From 39-52-133 sp041488395 (GTDB taxonomy: Bacteria > Pseudomonadota > Gammaproteobacteria > Burkholderiales > Gallionellaceae): a DNA stretch of 38,143 nucleotides. The position numbers were made by a program, and so were the translations under genes. This document shows positions 8,788-17,437 of the stretch, one piece after another (the stretch's first letter is position 1; each line of letters opens with the position of its first letter). The stretch covers positions 1-38,143 of the forward strand of contig JBGPPE010000004.1 of NCBI GenBank assembly GCA_041488395.1, in the 5' to 3' direction. A model generated the notes under the pieces. It did not search any database. It was not told where the DNA came from and worked only from the letters and a program-made list of their open reading frames with translations.

Positions 8788-9521
8788 CGTTTTACCTCCG
8801 CCAGTTCCGCCACCCATTGTGTGCTGCGTTCACGTTCCAGAATAATGCTGCGAACACGCATCAAGGTAATTGCAATGACATACAGCCAGCAAGCCAGCAG
8901 CATGGTAAACATGGCGTGCTGCATGGCGATGTGCATGCTGGTGCCGGTAAATTTGATGGTAGCCCCCTGATGCAGGGTATTCCACCATTGCACGGAGAAA
9001 TAAATAATCGGCACGTTAACCGATCCAACGATGGCCAGCAAAGCGCCAGCACGGTCTGCCCTGCGCGGATCTTCTATCGAGGCTTGCAGTGCAATAAAAC
9101 CGAGATACAGAAAAAGCAATATTAATTCCGAAGTCAGGCGCGCATCCCATACCCACCAGGCACCCCACATCGGTTTACCCCAAAGCGCCCCAGTCCATAG
9201 CGAGATAAAAGCAAACAGCGCACCGCTAGGTGCCAATGCGGTCGCCATCATGGCCGAGAGGCGCGTATTAAAAACCAGCCCCAGCGCTGCGTAGCCTGCC
9301 ATGACCAGATAAATGAACATGGACAAAATAGACGCGGGAACATGAATAAAGATGATTCGATAGGCCTCGCTCTGCACTGCATCAGCAGGTGCAACGAAAA
9401 AACCTATGTACATGCCGACACCAAACAGAAGTGCCGCGGGCCATGCAAACCAGGGAACAAGTTTTCCAGCCAGGCCATAAAAAGTGCTGGGAGCTGAATA
9501 TTTAAACCAGTTAATCGCCAA
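8784..9521 (-). CDS. ccmC: Heme-handling membrane protein CcmC
   Basis: CcmC presents heme to CcmE at the periplasmic face. The 245-residue protein has six predicted membrane helices, the WWD motif WGAWWVWDARLTSEL at about 119-133, and the two heme-ligand histidines in IFIHVPAS (H60) and NTLHQG (H184). It begins three bases after the ccmB stop and its end overlaps the GTG of ccmD. Confidence 0.96.
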   Translation of the reverse strand: MAINWFKYSAPSTFYGLAGKLVPWFAWPAALLFGVGMYIGFFVAPADAVQSEAYRIIFIHVPASILSMFIYLVMAGYAALGLVFNTRLSAMMATALAPSGALFAFISLWTGALWGKPMWGAWWVWDARLTSELILLFLYLGFIALQASIEDPRRADRAGALLAIVGSVNVPIIYFSVQWWNTLHQGATIKFTGTSMHIAMQHAMFTMLLACWLYVIAITLMRVRSIILERERSTQWVAELAEVKR

Positions 9522-9524
9522 GCT

Positions 9525-10208
9525 CTACTCCATTGAAATGCGCAGTGCCTGGGCGGTTACCCACGGTGTCAGCGCCAACGACATCATTAATAACGCCCCC
9601 AGTAAAGACAAATGTGATGCGGCGCTCATGCCATTATTCACCGCTTCAACAGCACCCGCACCAAAAATCAGCACTGGAATGCACAACGGCAAAACCAGCA
9701 ACGACACCAGCACTCCGCCACTGCGCAAGCCCAGTGTCAGGGCAGCCCCGATCGCACCAATCATGCTTAGCACAGGAGTACCCAGCAGCAGCGCCACAAT
9801 AAGCACCAGCAGTGACTGTGCCGACATATCAAACTGCAAACCCAGCACCGGTGCAATCAAGACCAGCGGCAAACCCGACAACATCCAGTGCGCCGCAATC
9901 TTACCCAATACCAGCATCGACAGTGACTGCGGCACCAGAAGCATTTGCTCCAGAGTGCCATCCTGATAATCTGCAGAAAACATGCGCCCCAACGATAACA
10001 TGGAGGCCAGCAGTGCCGCTACCCACACAACACCAGGTGCGATCTTGCGCAACACGTCCTGCTCGGGGCCAATTCCCAAAGGAAACAGACTGACCACCAT
10101 CACAAAAAAAATCAGCGTTGTCAGCACATCTGCACGGCGCCGCATTGCCAGCAACAAATCGCGCCTGATCACCAGCACTAGCAGGCCTGATAGTGACAAC
10201 TTATTCAT
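9525..10208 (-). CDS. ccmB: ABC transporter membrane subunit CcmB
   Basis: The membrane partner of the CcmA ATPase in the CcmABCD complex that releases holo-CcmE. The 227 residues hold about six hydrophobic segments. The motif FSADYQDGTLEQMLL and the run LVLGKIAAHWMLSGLPLV are characteristic of the family. The start overlaps the ccmA stop by four bases. Confidence 0.95.
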   Translation of the reverse strand: MNKLSLSGLLVLVIRRDLLLAMRRRADVLTTLIFFVMVVSLFPLGIGPEQDVLRKIAPGVVWVAALLASMLSLGRMFSADYQDGTLEQMLLVPQSLSMLVLGKIAAHWMLSGLPLVLIAPVLGLQFDMSAQSLLVLIVALLLGTPVLSMIGAIGAALTLGLRSGGVLVSLLVLPLCIPVLIFGAGAVEAVNNGMSAASHLSLLGALLMMSLALTPWVTAQALRISME

Positions 10209-10819
10209 GACAAAGCCAATTGGCGAGTTGTTACACCATCGACTTCCAGAGGCTGATGTGTGGTAAAGATCACCATTCCCTGTTGCGACAAGTGTTCACC
10301 AATCAAGTCCTGCATCAGGCCGACAGCACCAACATCCAGTGCCGTGAGCGGTTCATCCAGTATCCACATGGCCGCCTTGCCAACCAGCAAACGCGCCAGC
10401 GCAACCCGCCGACGCTGCCCCTGCGACAACACTTTTACCGGTAAAGTTTCACGGCCGCGCAAACCCATCCGGCGCAAGGCAGCGATCGCCTGTTGATCGC
10501 TCAATCTGCATCCGGAAAATCCTGCACTGATATGCAAATTTTCCAGCGCACTCAATTCGTCTTTTATCGCGTTCAAATGGCCGAGATAAATAATGTTGGC
10601 GTAATAATCCTCATCGAGATCATACACATTCTGCCCTTGCCAGTGAATCTCGCCTGCGGCCGGCTGCATCAAGCCACACAGGGTGCGCAACAGAGTCGTC
10701 TTGCCGCTACCATTAGCACCTTGCACCTGCATGAGCTCTCCTGCAGACAGGGAAAAGCTTAACCCGTCAAATAACAGATGGTCTCCACGCGTACAGGCCA
10801 GCTTGCTAACTTCCAGCAT
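10205..10819 (-). CDS. ccmA: Cytochrome c maturation ATPase CcmA
   Basis: The ATP-binding subunit of the CcmABCD holo-CcmE release complex. It has Walker A GANGSGKT (34-41), the ABC signature LSQGQRRRVALARLL (131-145), Walker B MWILDEP (151-157) and the H-loop TTHQPL. I use ATG 10819 (MLEVSKLAC, 204 residues), which matches where the family begins; an in-frame ATG at 10840 would add seven residues and overlaps the likely leader. It is the first gene of a nine-gene operon in which nearly every junction overlaps. Confidence 0.94.
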   Translation of the reverse strand: MLEVSKLACTRGDHLLFDGLSFSLSAGELMQVQGANGSGKTTLLRTLCGLMQPAAGEIHWQGQNVYDLDEDYYANIIYLGHLNAIKDELSALENLHISAGFSGCRLSDQQAIAALRRMGLRGRETLPVKVLSQGQRRRVALARLLVGKAAMWILDEPLTALDVGAVGLMQDLIGEHLSQQGMVIFTTHQPLEVDGVTTRQLALS

Positions 10820-10854
10820 AAATGTCCAATTCCTACCCAAATGAACAGCGCTGA

Positions 10855-10860
10855 ATTATA
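10855..10860 (-). promoter_or_regulatory. Possible -10 element of the ccm operon
   Basis: TATAAT is an exact -10 hexamer about 35 bases before the ccmA start. I find no good -35 hexamer at 16-18 bases upstream, so this is a weak call from one element and position. Confidence 0.35.
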
Positions 10861-10953
10861 TACGATTGCATCATCGCAGTGCGCCGCAATGATAATGCCT
10901 TGACGCCTCCGAACTTGCACCGGCAACGCTGCCACCCCACGAACACAGAAAAC

Positions 10954-10981
10954 AAAAAAGCGAACATATGTTCGCTTTTTT
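10954..10981 (-). terminator. Terminator after tRNA-Asp and ppiD
   Basis: A symmetric hairpin: AAAAAAGCGAACA, a two-base TA loop, then TGTTCGCTTTTTT. It is 14 bases beyond the tRNA-Asp CCA end. The A and T runs on both sides allow termination in both directions. Confidence 0.8.
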
Positions 10982-10994
10982 GTTTGCCACAATT

Positions 10995-11071
10995 TGGCGG
11001 AGTGGACGGGACTCGAACCCGCGACCCCCGGCGTGACAGGCCGGTATTCTAACCAACTGAACTACCACTCC
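10995..11071 (-). tRNA. tRNA-Asp (GTC), copy downstream of ppiD
   Basis: A 77-base gene with acceptor GGAGTGG/CCACTCC, anticodon GTC in loop CTGTCAC, T arm GGGTTCGAGTCCC and encoded CCA. It begins 10 bases after the ppiD stop, so it probably forms the 3' end of the ppiD transcript. It is base-for-base identical to the copy at 13038-13114. Confidence 0.97.
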
Positions 11072-11081
11072 ATTAAACTAG

Positions 11082-12974
11082 TTACTTGCCCTTCTCGTCA
11101 GAAGAAAAGGATTTCATGCTAATGCTGGCGTGCTTTTTGGCGTCGGCAAGATAAGCCTGCAGTAATTCATCACCAGTCAGCTTGCGCAATTGTTGTACGT
11201 AGTGCGCACGCTTTGCATCATCAATCGCGTCCACTTCTTTCACGGAATCAATACGCGCCAGCATGAAGCCCCCCTGCGCACTTTCCAGGCCTACATAAAC
11301 AGGCAGCTGCGCCACATTGGCCTGAAACACCAGTCTGGCAAGATCGTTGTCCATGCCGGCATGCTGAGAACGAGTGACTGGCTGAGCAGCCTTCCAGTCA
11401 ACAGCAGCACGCTCGCCGTGCTGTAACTGCGCAAGCATTTCCTGCCCTTGCTTGGCAGCCAGCTCCTGCGACTGTTGACGCTGCAACTTCTGGCGAATAT
11501 TAACCGCCACTTCCGCCAAAGGCAGTGTGCTTGCAGGTTTATATTCCACCACTCTCGCAGCCAGCAAGGTATTGGGTGCGATTTCAATTGCGCCAGTATT
11601 GCGCTTATTCTTGATTACGTCGTCAGAGAACAAAGCCTGCAACGCCTTGTCTGTCCACGGCGCCACCCCAATTTGCCCCTTGTTCAGCCATGCAACCTGT
11701 TGCACTGGCATCTTCACCAGAGCGGCCGCTGGTTTTAACGAATCGCTCTGCTCATATACGGTATTGCTGAATTTCTCGGCCAACTCGCTAAAGGCATCCT
11801 CAGCTTTCTGCACTTTCAGCCTTTGCGCAATGGTGCTTTTAACCGCATCCAGCGCCGGTGTCTTGCCTTCTTTGACAGCAAGCAGTTTTATTATATGAAA
11901 CCCGAAATCAGATTGCACCAAACCGCTGACCTCACCCACCATCAGCTTGAACGCAGCATCGTCAAAGGGTTTGACCATCATCCCGCGTCCGAAGAAACCC
12001 AGATCGCCACCATTGCTCGCCGAGCCCGGATCCTGGGAATATTTCTTGGCCAACTCGGCGAAGCTGGCAGGGTTGCTTTTGACCTGCTGCAATATTTCTT
12101 CAGCTTTGTTCTTGGCCGCCTGTTTCTCAGCTTCAGATGCATTGGCACCGACTGCAATCAATATATGGGCCGCCTTACGCTGTTCCGGCGACCCAAATTC
12201 AGACTGATGATCTTCGTAATATTTTTTTATCTCAGACTGATCGACAGTAACCTGAGACTGCATAGCAGACGCAGAGAAAATCACATATTCAGCCTTGACG
12301 CGCTCGGGCGTCTGAAATTCTTTCTGATTTCTGTCGAAATATTCCTTAACTGCCGCATCATCAACCTTGGCCAGTTGCATAAAATTTTCCGGTAAAACCT
12401 GCGCCAGGCTGACAACTCGTTGCTGTTCGTTCAGCCGAATCATGTTGTCAGCTGCCGATTGCGACGCATAACCGTTCTGGGTATATGCCTCAATCAATTG
12501 ACGCGAACTTATCTCCTGCTTTACACGTGACTCGAACATTAACGGAGTCATGTTTTGGCTTCTCAATACTGTCTCGTAGCGTTGCTTGTCGAATTTTCCG
12601 TCTTTATGAAACGCATCAATGCCTGCGATAAGTTGCGCCAATTGCTCGTCGCTAACCGTCAAACCCGCGCTACGCGCTTGCAGGTTAAGCAGGTGCTGGT
12701 TTACCAGATTTTCCAGAACGGTATGCTTGACCTCTGGATTATCAAATATTGATGGATCAAAGTTTGCCCCCATCAACTCACGCATTCTGTCTTGCTGCTG
12801 GCGCAAAGCGTTATCCAGTTCTTGCTGGGTAATTTTTTCACCATTTACCGTTGCTGGAGCGTCACCACCCGAGGACTTTCGATACGAGTCCACCCCCCAA
12901 AATGCGAATGGCAGGATGATGAGCAACAATACGATTTGCACTACACGTTTTTTCTCATGCACGAAATCAAACAT
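11082..12974 (-). CDS. ppiD: Periplasmic folding chaperone/peptidyl-prolyl isomerase PpiD
   Basis: An inner-membrane-anchored SurA-like chaperone that meets newly secreted outer-membrane and periplasmic proteins at the Sec translocon. The start MFDFVHEKKRVVQ and membrane helix (about 11-27, ending FAFWGVDSYR) are typical. The SurA_N-like region (about 40-170) carries ATVNGEKITQQELDNA. One parvulin domain (about 265-365) includes KAAHILI, GGDLGFFGRG and SDFGFHIIKLL. I chose ATG 12974 (630 residues): homology starts there and AGGTAG precedes it. The earlier ATG at 13004 abuts the terminator of the tRNA unit. Confidence 0.93.
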   Translation of the reverse strand: MFDFVHEKKRVVQIVLLLIILPFAFWGVDSYRKSSGGDAPATVNGEKITQQELDNALRQQQDRMRELMGANFDPSIFDNPEVKHTVLENLVNQHLLNLQARSAGLTVSDEQLAQLIAGIDAFHKDGKFDKQRYETVLRSQNMTPLMFESRVKQEISSRQLIEAYTQNGYASQSAADNMIRLNEQQRVVSLAQVLPENFMQLAKVDDAAVKEYFDRNQKEFQTPERVKAEYVIFSASAMQSQVTVDQSEIKKYYEDHQSEFGSPEQRKAAHILIAVGANASEAEKQAAKNKAEEILQQVKSNPASFAELAKKYSQDPGSASNGGDLGFFGRGMMVKPFDDAAFKLMVGEVSGLVQSDFGFHIIKLLAVKEGKTPALDAVKSTIAQRLKVQKAEDAFSELAEKFSNTVYEQSDSLKPAAALVKMPVQQVAWLNKGQIGVAPWTDKALQALFSDDVIKNKRNTGAIEIAPNTLLAARVVEYKPASTLPLAEVAVNIRQKLQRQQSQELAAKQGQEMLAQLQHGERAAVDWKAAQPVTRSQHAGMDNDLARLVFQANVAQLPVYVGLESAQGGFMLARIDSVKEVDAIDDAKRAHYVQQLRKLTGDELLQAYLADAKKHASISMKSFSSDEKGK

Positions 12975-13007
12975 AGCGAATCTACCTAATAGATTTTTGT
13001 TCACATG

Positions 13008-13033
13008 AAAAAAGGCGAACTTTCGTTCGCCTT
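13008..13033 (-). terminator. Terminator of the hupB-tRNA unit
   Basis: The stem AAGGCGAAC/GTTCGCCTT closes a GAAA tetraloop and runs into a T tract on the minus strand, four bases after the tRNA-Asp CCA end. Its GGCGAAC core resembles the terminator after the other tRNA-Asp copy. Confidence 0.85.
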
Positions 13034-13037
13034 AATC

Positions 13038-13114
13038 TGGCGGAGTGGACGGGACTCGAACCCGCGACCCCCGGCGTGACAGGCCGGTATTCTAACCAAC
13101 TGAACTACCACTCC
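13038..13114 (-). tRNA. tRNA-Asp (GTC), copy upstream of ppiD
   Basis: Identical over 77 bases to the tRNA-Asp at 10995-11071: same GTC anticodon, arms and encoded CCA. It follows tRNA-Val by 10 bases and is followed at once by a terminator. Confidence 0.97.
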
Positions 13115-13124
13115 AAAACTTTAC

Positions 13125-13200
13125 TGGTGGGTGCTGACGGGATCGAACCGCCGACAATCGCCTTGTAAGGGCGGTGCTCTACCAGCTGAGCTAAGCACCC
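13125..13200 (-). tRNA. tRNA-Val (TAC)
   Basis: Acceptor GGGTGCT/AGCACCC, D arm TAGCTCAGCTGGTAGAGC, anticodon TAC in loop CTTACAA, T arm CGGTTCGATCCCG, encoded CCA. It begins 10 bases after the hupB stop, so hupB, tRNA-Val and tRNA-Asp are likely one transcript ending at the hairpin 13008-13033. Confidence 0.96.
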
Positions 13201-13210
13201 AACGAGCTCG

Positions 13211-13483
13211 CTAGTTTACAGCATCTTTTAAACCTTTACCAGCACGAAATTTTGGAACTTTAGCTGCCTTGATTTTAATAGTCGCGCCAGTCTGTGGATT
13301 GCGGCCATTACGCGCTGCGCGCTTGCCTACATAAAACGTACCAAAACCAACCAGGGTAACCAGATCACCCTTCTTCAAGGATTTCTTGACAGCCTCAACT
13401 GTTGCATCCAGCGCACGACCTGCTGCTGCTTTGGAAATATCAGCCGATTTAGCAATTGCATCAATCAATTCAGATTTATTCAC
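13211..13483 (-). CDS. hupB: DNA-binding protein HU
   Basis: A small dimeric nucleoid protein that bends DNA. Ninety residues cover the whole fold: MNKSELIDAIAKSADISKA, the helical dimer part, GFGTFYVGKRAARNGRNPQTG (the beta arm with the NPQTG tip proline) and the closing PKFRAGKGLKDAVN. The start codon is GTG at 13483, with GGGGA seven bases upstream; no ATG is available at the conserved N-terminus. It sits downstream of lon, as in most betaproteobacteria, but with its own promoter. Confidence 0.97.
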   Translation of the reverse strand: MNKSELIDAIAKSADISKAAAGRALDATVEAVKKSLKKGDLVTLVGFGTFYVGKRAARNGRNPQTGATIKIKAAKVPKFRAGKGLKDAVN

Positions 13484-13535
13484 TTAAGTCCCCTTTGTTT
13501 ATTGGTTAGATTACAGAGCAATACCCTGCAATGGC

Positions 13536-13564
13536 TTTATATCAAGGGTTTTCAGCTGGGTCAA
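13536..13564 (-). promoter_or_regulatory. Sigma70 promoter of hupB-tRNA unit
   Basis: TTGACC (13559-13564) and TATAAA (13536-13541) are separated by exactly 17 bases and point at hupB. The start would fall near 13529, giving a leader of about 45 bases. Confidence 0.7.
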
Positions 13565-13574
13565 GCTGTTGTAA

Positions 13575-13603
13575 AAGTTTTTTTAAATTTAAATAAAAAA
13601 CTT
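13575..13603 (-). promoter_or_regulatory. AT-rich inverted repeat upstream of the hupB promoter
   Basis: Arms AAGTTTTTT and AAAAAACTT surround an all-A/T centre (TAAATTTAAAT). It lies directly upstream of the -35 element, where an UP element would be, and just after the lon stop, where a terminator would be. The sequence does not decide between these roles. Confidence 0.45.
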
Positions 13604-13633
13604 CTGAACAACCTGCCCCTGCATAAAAATTAC

Positions 13634-16045
13634 TTAATGTTTGATCGAGGCAATCGCATTAGTAGCTTCCGCAATCGCAGGCAGCGGCGGAGTAGCTGGA
13701 TCTGCATCAGGCAACGCCTCGGGCTTGCGCTCCAGAGCCATTTCCAACACTTGTTCGATCCATTTGACGGGATGAATTTCCAGTTTGTTTTTCACGTTCT
13801 CCGGTATCTCAACCAGATCCTTGGTGTTTTCAGAAGGAATCAACACAACCTTAATCCCGCCACGCTGCGCTGCCAGCAGCTTCTCTTTCAAGCCGCCGAT
13901 CGGCAACACCTCGCCACGCAAAGTGATTTCGCCGGTCATCGCAACATCAGCCCGGACCGGAATACCTGTCAGCGCTGACACCATGGCTGTGCAAATCCCA
14001 ATACCGGCACTCGGACCATCCTTGGGTGTAGCGCCTTCTGGCAGGTGGATATGCAAATCGCTTTTCTCGTAAAAATTTTCTGCAATTCCCAGGCTCCGGG
14101 CACGGCTGCGCACTACGCTCAATGCCGCCTGAATCGACTCCTGCATTACCTCGCCCAGCTTGCCGGTCGTAGTAATTTTTCCCTTGCCCGGCAACACGGC
14201 CGCCTCAATAGTGAGCAGCTCGCCTCCCACCTCGGTCCATGCGAGGCCTGTCACCTGCCCCACCTGGTTTATCTTTTCAGCAATGCCATAACTGTAGTGG
14301 CGAACACCTAGATATTTATCAAGGTTGCGCGAGTTGATCATCACCTTGGTGCTGCGCCCTTTCAGCAACTGCGCCTTGACGACCTTGCGACAAATTTTCG
14401 AAAGCTCACGATCGAGACCGCGCACACCGGCTTCACGCACGTAATAGCGCAACACATCGCGAATTGCACTCTCAGAAATATTGATTTCATCGGACTTCAG
14501 GCCATTGTTCTTGATGGCCTTCGGAATCAGGTAGCGCGTCGCAATGTTGACCTTTTCGTCTTCCGTATAGCTCGATACATGGATAATCTCCATACGATCC
14601 AGCAACGGTCCCGGAATGTTCATGCTGTTGGCCGTGGCCACAAACATCACATCCGAGAGGTCATATTCGACTTCAACGTAGTGATCGACAAAAGTATGGT
14701 TCTGCTCAGGATCCAGCACCTCCAGCAAGGCAGAAGAAGGATCGCCGCGAAAATCCATGCCCATCTTGTCCACTTCGTCCAACAGGAAGAGAGGATTCTT
14801 TACGCCGACCTTGCTCATGTTTTGCAGGATCTTGCCGGGCATGGAACCGATATAGGTGCGGCGATGGCCGCGAATCTCGGACTCGTCGCGCACGCCACCG
14901 AGTGACATGCGCACGAACTTGCGATTGGTTGCACGTGCAATGGACTGTCCGAGCGAGGTCTTGCCGACGCCAGGAGGACCAACCAGGCACAGGATGGGCG
15001 CCTTCATCTTGTCCACGCGTTGCTGCACGGCCAGATATTCGACGATGCGCTCTTTTACTTTTTCCAGGCCATAGTGATCTTTTTCCAGCACCTCTTCAGC
15101 CACCTTCAAGTCGTTGCTGATTTTGGTTTTCTTTTTCCAGGGTAGCGCAATCAGCACGTCAATATAATTGCGTACCACCGTCGCTTCGGCAGACATCGGC
15201 GACATCAGGCGCAGCTTCTTCAGCTCTGCCTCAGCCTTGGCACGAGCCTCTTTCGGCATATGCGCGGCCTTGATCTTCTTCTCCATCTCGTCGATGTCGG
15301 CACCTTCTTCACCTTCACCCAACTCTTTCTGGATCGCTTTCACCTGTTCATTCAGGTAATACTCACGCTGGCTCTTTTCCATCTGGCGCTTGACGCGGCC
15401 ACGGATGCGTTTCTCAACCTGCAGAATATCCAGCTCTGCCTCCAGCAGGCCAAGCAAATGCTCGAGACGTTTGCGCACGTCAAAAATTTCCAGCACTTCC
15501 TGCTTCTGCTCCAGCTTCAATGGCAAATGAGCGGCAATGGTGTCGGCCAAACGGCCGGCATCATCAATGCCTGCCAGAGAAGTCAGAATTTCGGGCGGAA
15601 TCTTCTTGTTCAGCTTGACGTACTGGTCAAATTGATTGATCAGTGCACGGCGCATCGCCTCGGCTTCGGCACCCAGGCCTTCGTCCGCAGGCACCAGTTC
15701 AATCTCGGCATCGAAGTGCAGCTTGTCGTCCAGCACACGCACAACCTTGGCGCGCTGCGTGCCTTCAACCAGCACCTTGACGGTGCCGTCGGGCAGCTTA
15801 AGCATCTGCAGGATATTGGCGACACTGCCGATACGGTACATATCGTCGATAGAGGGCTCATCTTTGGCCGCTGACTTCTGCGCCACCAGGACGATGCTGT
15901 TGCCCGCCTCCATGGCAGATTCCAGCGCTTTGATGGATTTGGCCCGCCCAACGAACAGGGGGATGACCATATGCGGGAATACCACCACATCACGCAATGG
16001 CAATAATGGAAACAGGCCGGGAGTAGTTGTATCGAGTTCTGACAT
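13634..16045 (-). CDS. lon: ATP-dependent protease Lon
   Basis: A cytoplasmic AAA+ serine protease that degrades misfolded and regulatory proteins. The N-terminal substrate domain begins FPLLPLRDVVVFPHMVIPLFVGR. Walker A is GPPGVGKTS near residue 354 and Walker B FLLDEVDKM. The C-terminal protease domain has the Ser-Lys dyad: S679 in PKDGPSAG and K722 in GGLKEKLLAA, the same numbers as E. coli Lon if the protein starts at ATG 16045 (803 residues). That start also has AGAGAA at a good distance; ATG 16054 would add three residues. The tail after the protease domain is Pro/Ala-rich and short. Confidence 0.96.
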   Translation of the reverse strand: MSELDTTTPGLFPLLPLRDVVVFPHMVIPLFVGRAKSIKALESAMEAGNSIVLVAQKSAAKDEPSIDDMYRIGSVANILQMLKLPDGTVKVLVEGTQRAKVVRVLDDKLHFDAEIELVPADEGLGAEAEAMRRALINQFDQYVKLNKKIPPEILTSLAGIDDAGRLADTIAAHLPLKLEQKQEVLEIFDVRKRLEHLLGLLEAELDILQVEKRIRGRVKRQMEKSQREYYLNEQVKAIQKELGEGEEGADIDEMEKKIKAAHMPKEARAKAEAELKKLRLMSPMSAEATVVRNYIDVLIALPWKKKTKISNDLKVAEEVLEKDHYGLEKVKERIVEYLAVQQRVDKMKAPILCLVGPPGVGKTSLGQSIARATNRKFVRMSLGGVRDESEIRGHRRTYIGSMPGKILQNMSKVGVKNPLFLLDEVDKMGMDFRGDPSSALLEVLDPEQNHTFVDHYVEVEYDLSDVMFVATANSMNIPGPLLDRMEIIHVSSYTEDEKVNIATRYLIPKAIKNNGLKSDEINISESAIRDVLRYYVREAGVRGLDRELSKICRKVVKAQLLKGRSTKVMINSRNLDKYLGVRHYSYGIAEKINQVGQVTGLAWTEVGGELLTIEAAVLPGKGKITTTGKLGEVMQESIQAALSVVRSRARSLGIAENFYEKSDLHIHLPEGATPKDGPSAGIGICTAMVSALTGIPVRADVAMTGEITLRGEVLPIGGLKEKLLAAQRGGIKVVLIPSENTKDLVEIPENVKNKLEIHPVKWIEQVLEMALERKPEALPDADPATPPLPAIAEATNAIASIKH

Positions 16046-16080
16046 GGCAGGCATTCTCTATAGAGTTAACATTGCAAATC

Positions 16081-16118
16081 AGGTGGGGGCACTACTACAA
16101 AAAAACAAGCCCCCGCCT
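16081..16118 (-). promoter_or_regulatory. Hairpin or heat-shock-like promoter between clpX and lon
   Basis: AGGTGGGGGC and GCCCCCGCCT form a 10-bp inverted repeat around an 18-base A/T-rich loop in the clpX-lon gap. On the coding strand the same bases read CTTGTTT, 13 bases, CCCCCACCT, which resembles a sigma32 promoter (CTTGAAA, then CCCCATnT). It could be the lon heat-shock promoter, a weak clpX terminator, or both. Confidence 0.4.
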
Positions 16119-16136
16119 ACCCCTAAAGAACAAGTA

Positions 16137-17396
16137 TTACGCGGCTTTCACTGAGTCGGCATACACCACGATCGGCTTGATTTCGCCGCTAGTGCTGCTT
16201 TCGTCGAGAATTACTTTACTTACATTATCCATTGATGGAAGGTCAAACATGATATCCAGCAAGGCATGCTCCAGGATGGAGCGCAAACCACGCGCACCTG
16301 CCTTGCGCACCAGCGCCTTCTTGGCAATGGCATGCAGCACGTCCTCACGGAACTCCAGCTCTACCCCTTCCATGGCAAACAGCTTCTGATATTGCTTGGT
16401 AAGGGCATTTTTGGGTTCAGTCAGAATCTGAATCAGCGCAGCCTCGTCCAGCTCTTCCAGCGTTGCCACCACCGGCAAACGGCCGACAAACTCCGGAATC
16501 AGGCCAAACTTGATCAGATCTTCAGGCTCCACATTGCGCAATACCTCGCCCACCCCCTTCTTGTCATCGCGCTTCGCGAGGGTAGCACCAAAACCGATGC
16601 CCGCTTTTTCGGAGCGGTTGCGGATCACCTTCTCCAGGCCGTCAAACGCACCGCCGCAGATGAACAGGATATTGGAGGTGTCTACCTGCAAGAACTCGGT
16701 ATTGGGATGCTTGCGTCCACCCTGCGGCGGAATCGAAGCCTTGGTACCTTCAATCAGCTTGAGCAGCGCCTGCTGCACGCCTTCACCGGAGACATCGCGA
16801 GTGATCGACGGGTTATCAGACTTGCGTGAAATCTTGTCAATTTCATCAATATAAACAATACCGCGCTGTGCCCGCTCCACATCGTAATCGCAAGCCTGCA
16901 GCAGTTTCTGAATGATGTTCTCAACGTCCTCACCCACATAACCTGCCTCGGTCAGCGTAGTTGCATCCGCCATGACAAAAGGAACATTGAGCAATCGCGC
17001 CATGGTTTGTGCCAGCAATGTCTTGCCGGAACCGGTCGGGCCCACCAGCAGAATATTGCTCTTGGAGAGCTCAACGCCATCCGAACTTGAGCTGCGCAAG
17101 CGTTTGTAGTGATTATAAACAGCCACTGAAAGAATCTTCTTCGCCTGTTCCTGACCGATAACATACTCATCAAGATTTTTACGTATCTCGTGCGGGACCG
17201 GCAAATCTGTCTTGTCCAGCTTGCCCACCTCCTCGCCAGTCTGAGCTTCCTCGCGAATAATGTCGTTACACAACGCAATGCACTCATCGCACACAAACAC
17301 GGAGGGGCCTGCAATGAGCTTCTTCACCTCATGCTGGCTTTTCCCGCAAAACGAGCAGTACAGCAACTTGTCATTCTTGTTTTTTTCCGACGACAT
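16137..17396 (-). CDS. clpX: ClpXP unfoldase subunit ClpX
   Basis: A hexameric AAA+ unfoldase that recognises tagged substrates and feeds them to ClpP. The N-terminal zinc-binding domain has cysteines 14, 17, 36 and 39 (YCSFCGKS, VCDEC). Walker A is GPTGSGKTLLAQT, the pore loop lies in AGYVGEDVENI, Walker B is IVYIDEIDKI, and the IGF loop that docks on ClpP is AGIGFGA. At 419 residues it is full-length. It follows clpP by 41 bases. Confidence 0.97.
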   Translation of the reverse strand: MSSEKNKNDKLLYCSFCGKSQHEVKKLIAGPSVFVCDECIALCNDIIREEAQTGEEVGKLDKTDLPVPHEIRKNLDEYVIGQEQAKKILSVAVYNHYKRLRSSSSDGVELSKSNILLVGPTGSGKTLLAQTMARLLNVPFVMADATTLTEAGYVGEDVENIIQKLLQACDYDVERAQRGIVYIDEIDKISRKSDNPSITRDVSGEGVQQALLKLIEGTKASIPPQGGRKHPNTEFLQVDTSNILFICGGAFDGLEKVIRNRSEKAGIGFGATLAKRDDKKGVGEVLRNVEPEDLIKFGLIPEFVGRLPVVATLEELDEAALIQILTEPKNALTKQYQKLFAMEGVELEFREDVLHAIAKKALVRKAGARGLRSILEHALLDIMFDLPSMDNVSKVILDESSTSGEIKPIVVYADSVKAA

Positions 17397-17437
17397 TTAA
17401 ATCCTCACTTTGAGTAATCGGCGATTCGAAAAAATTG

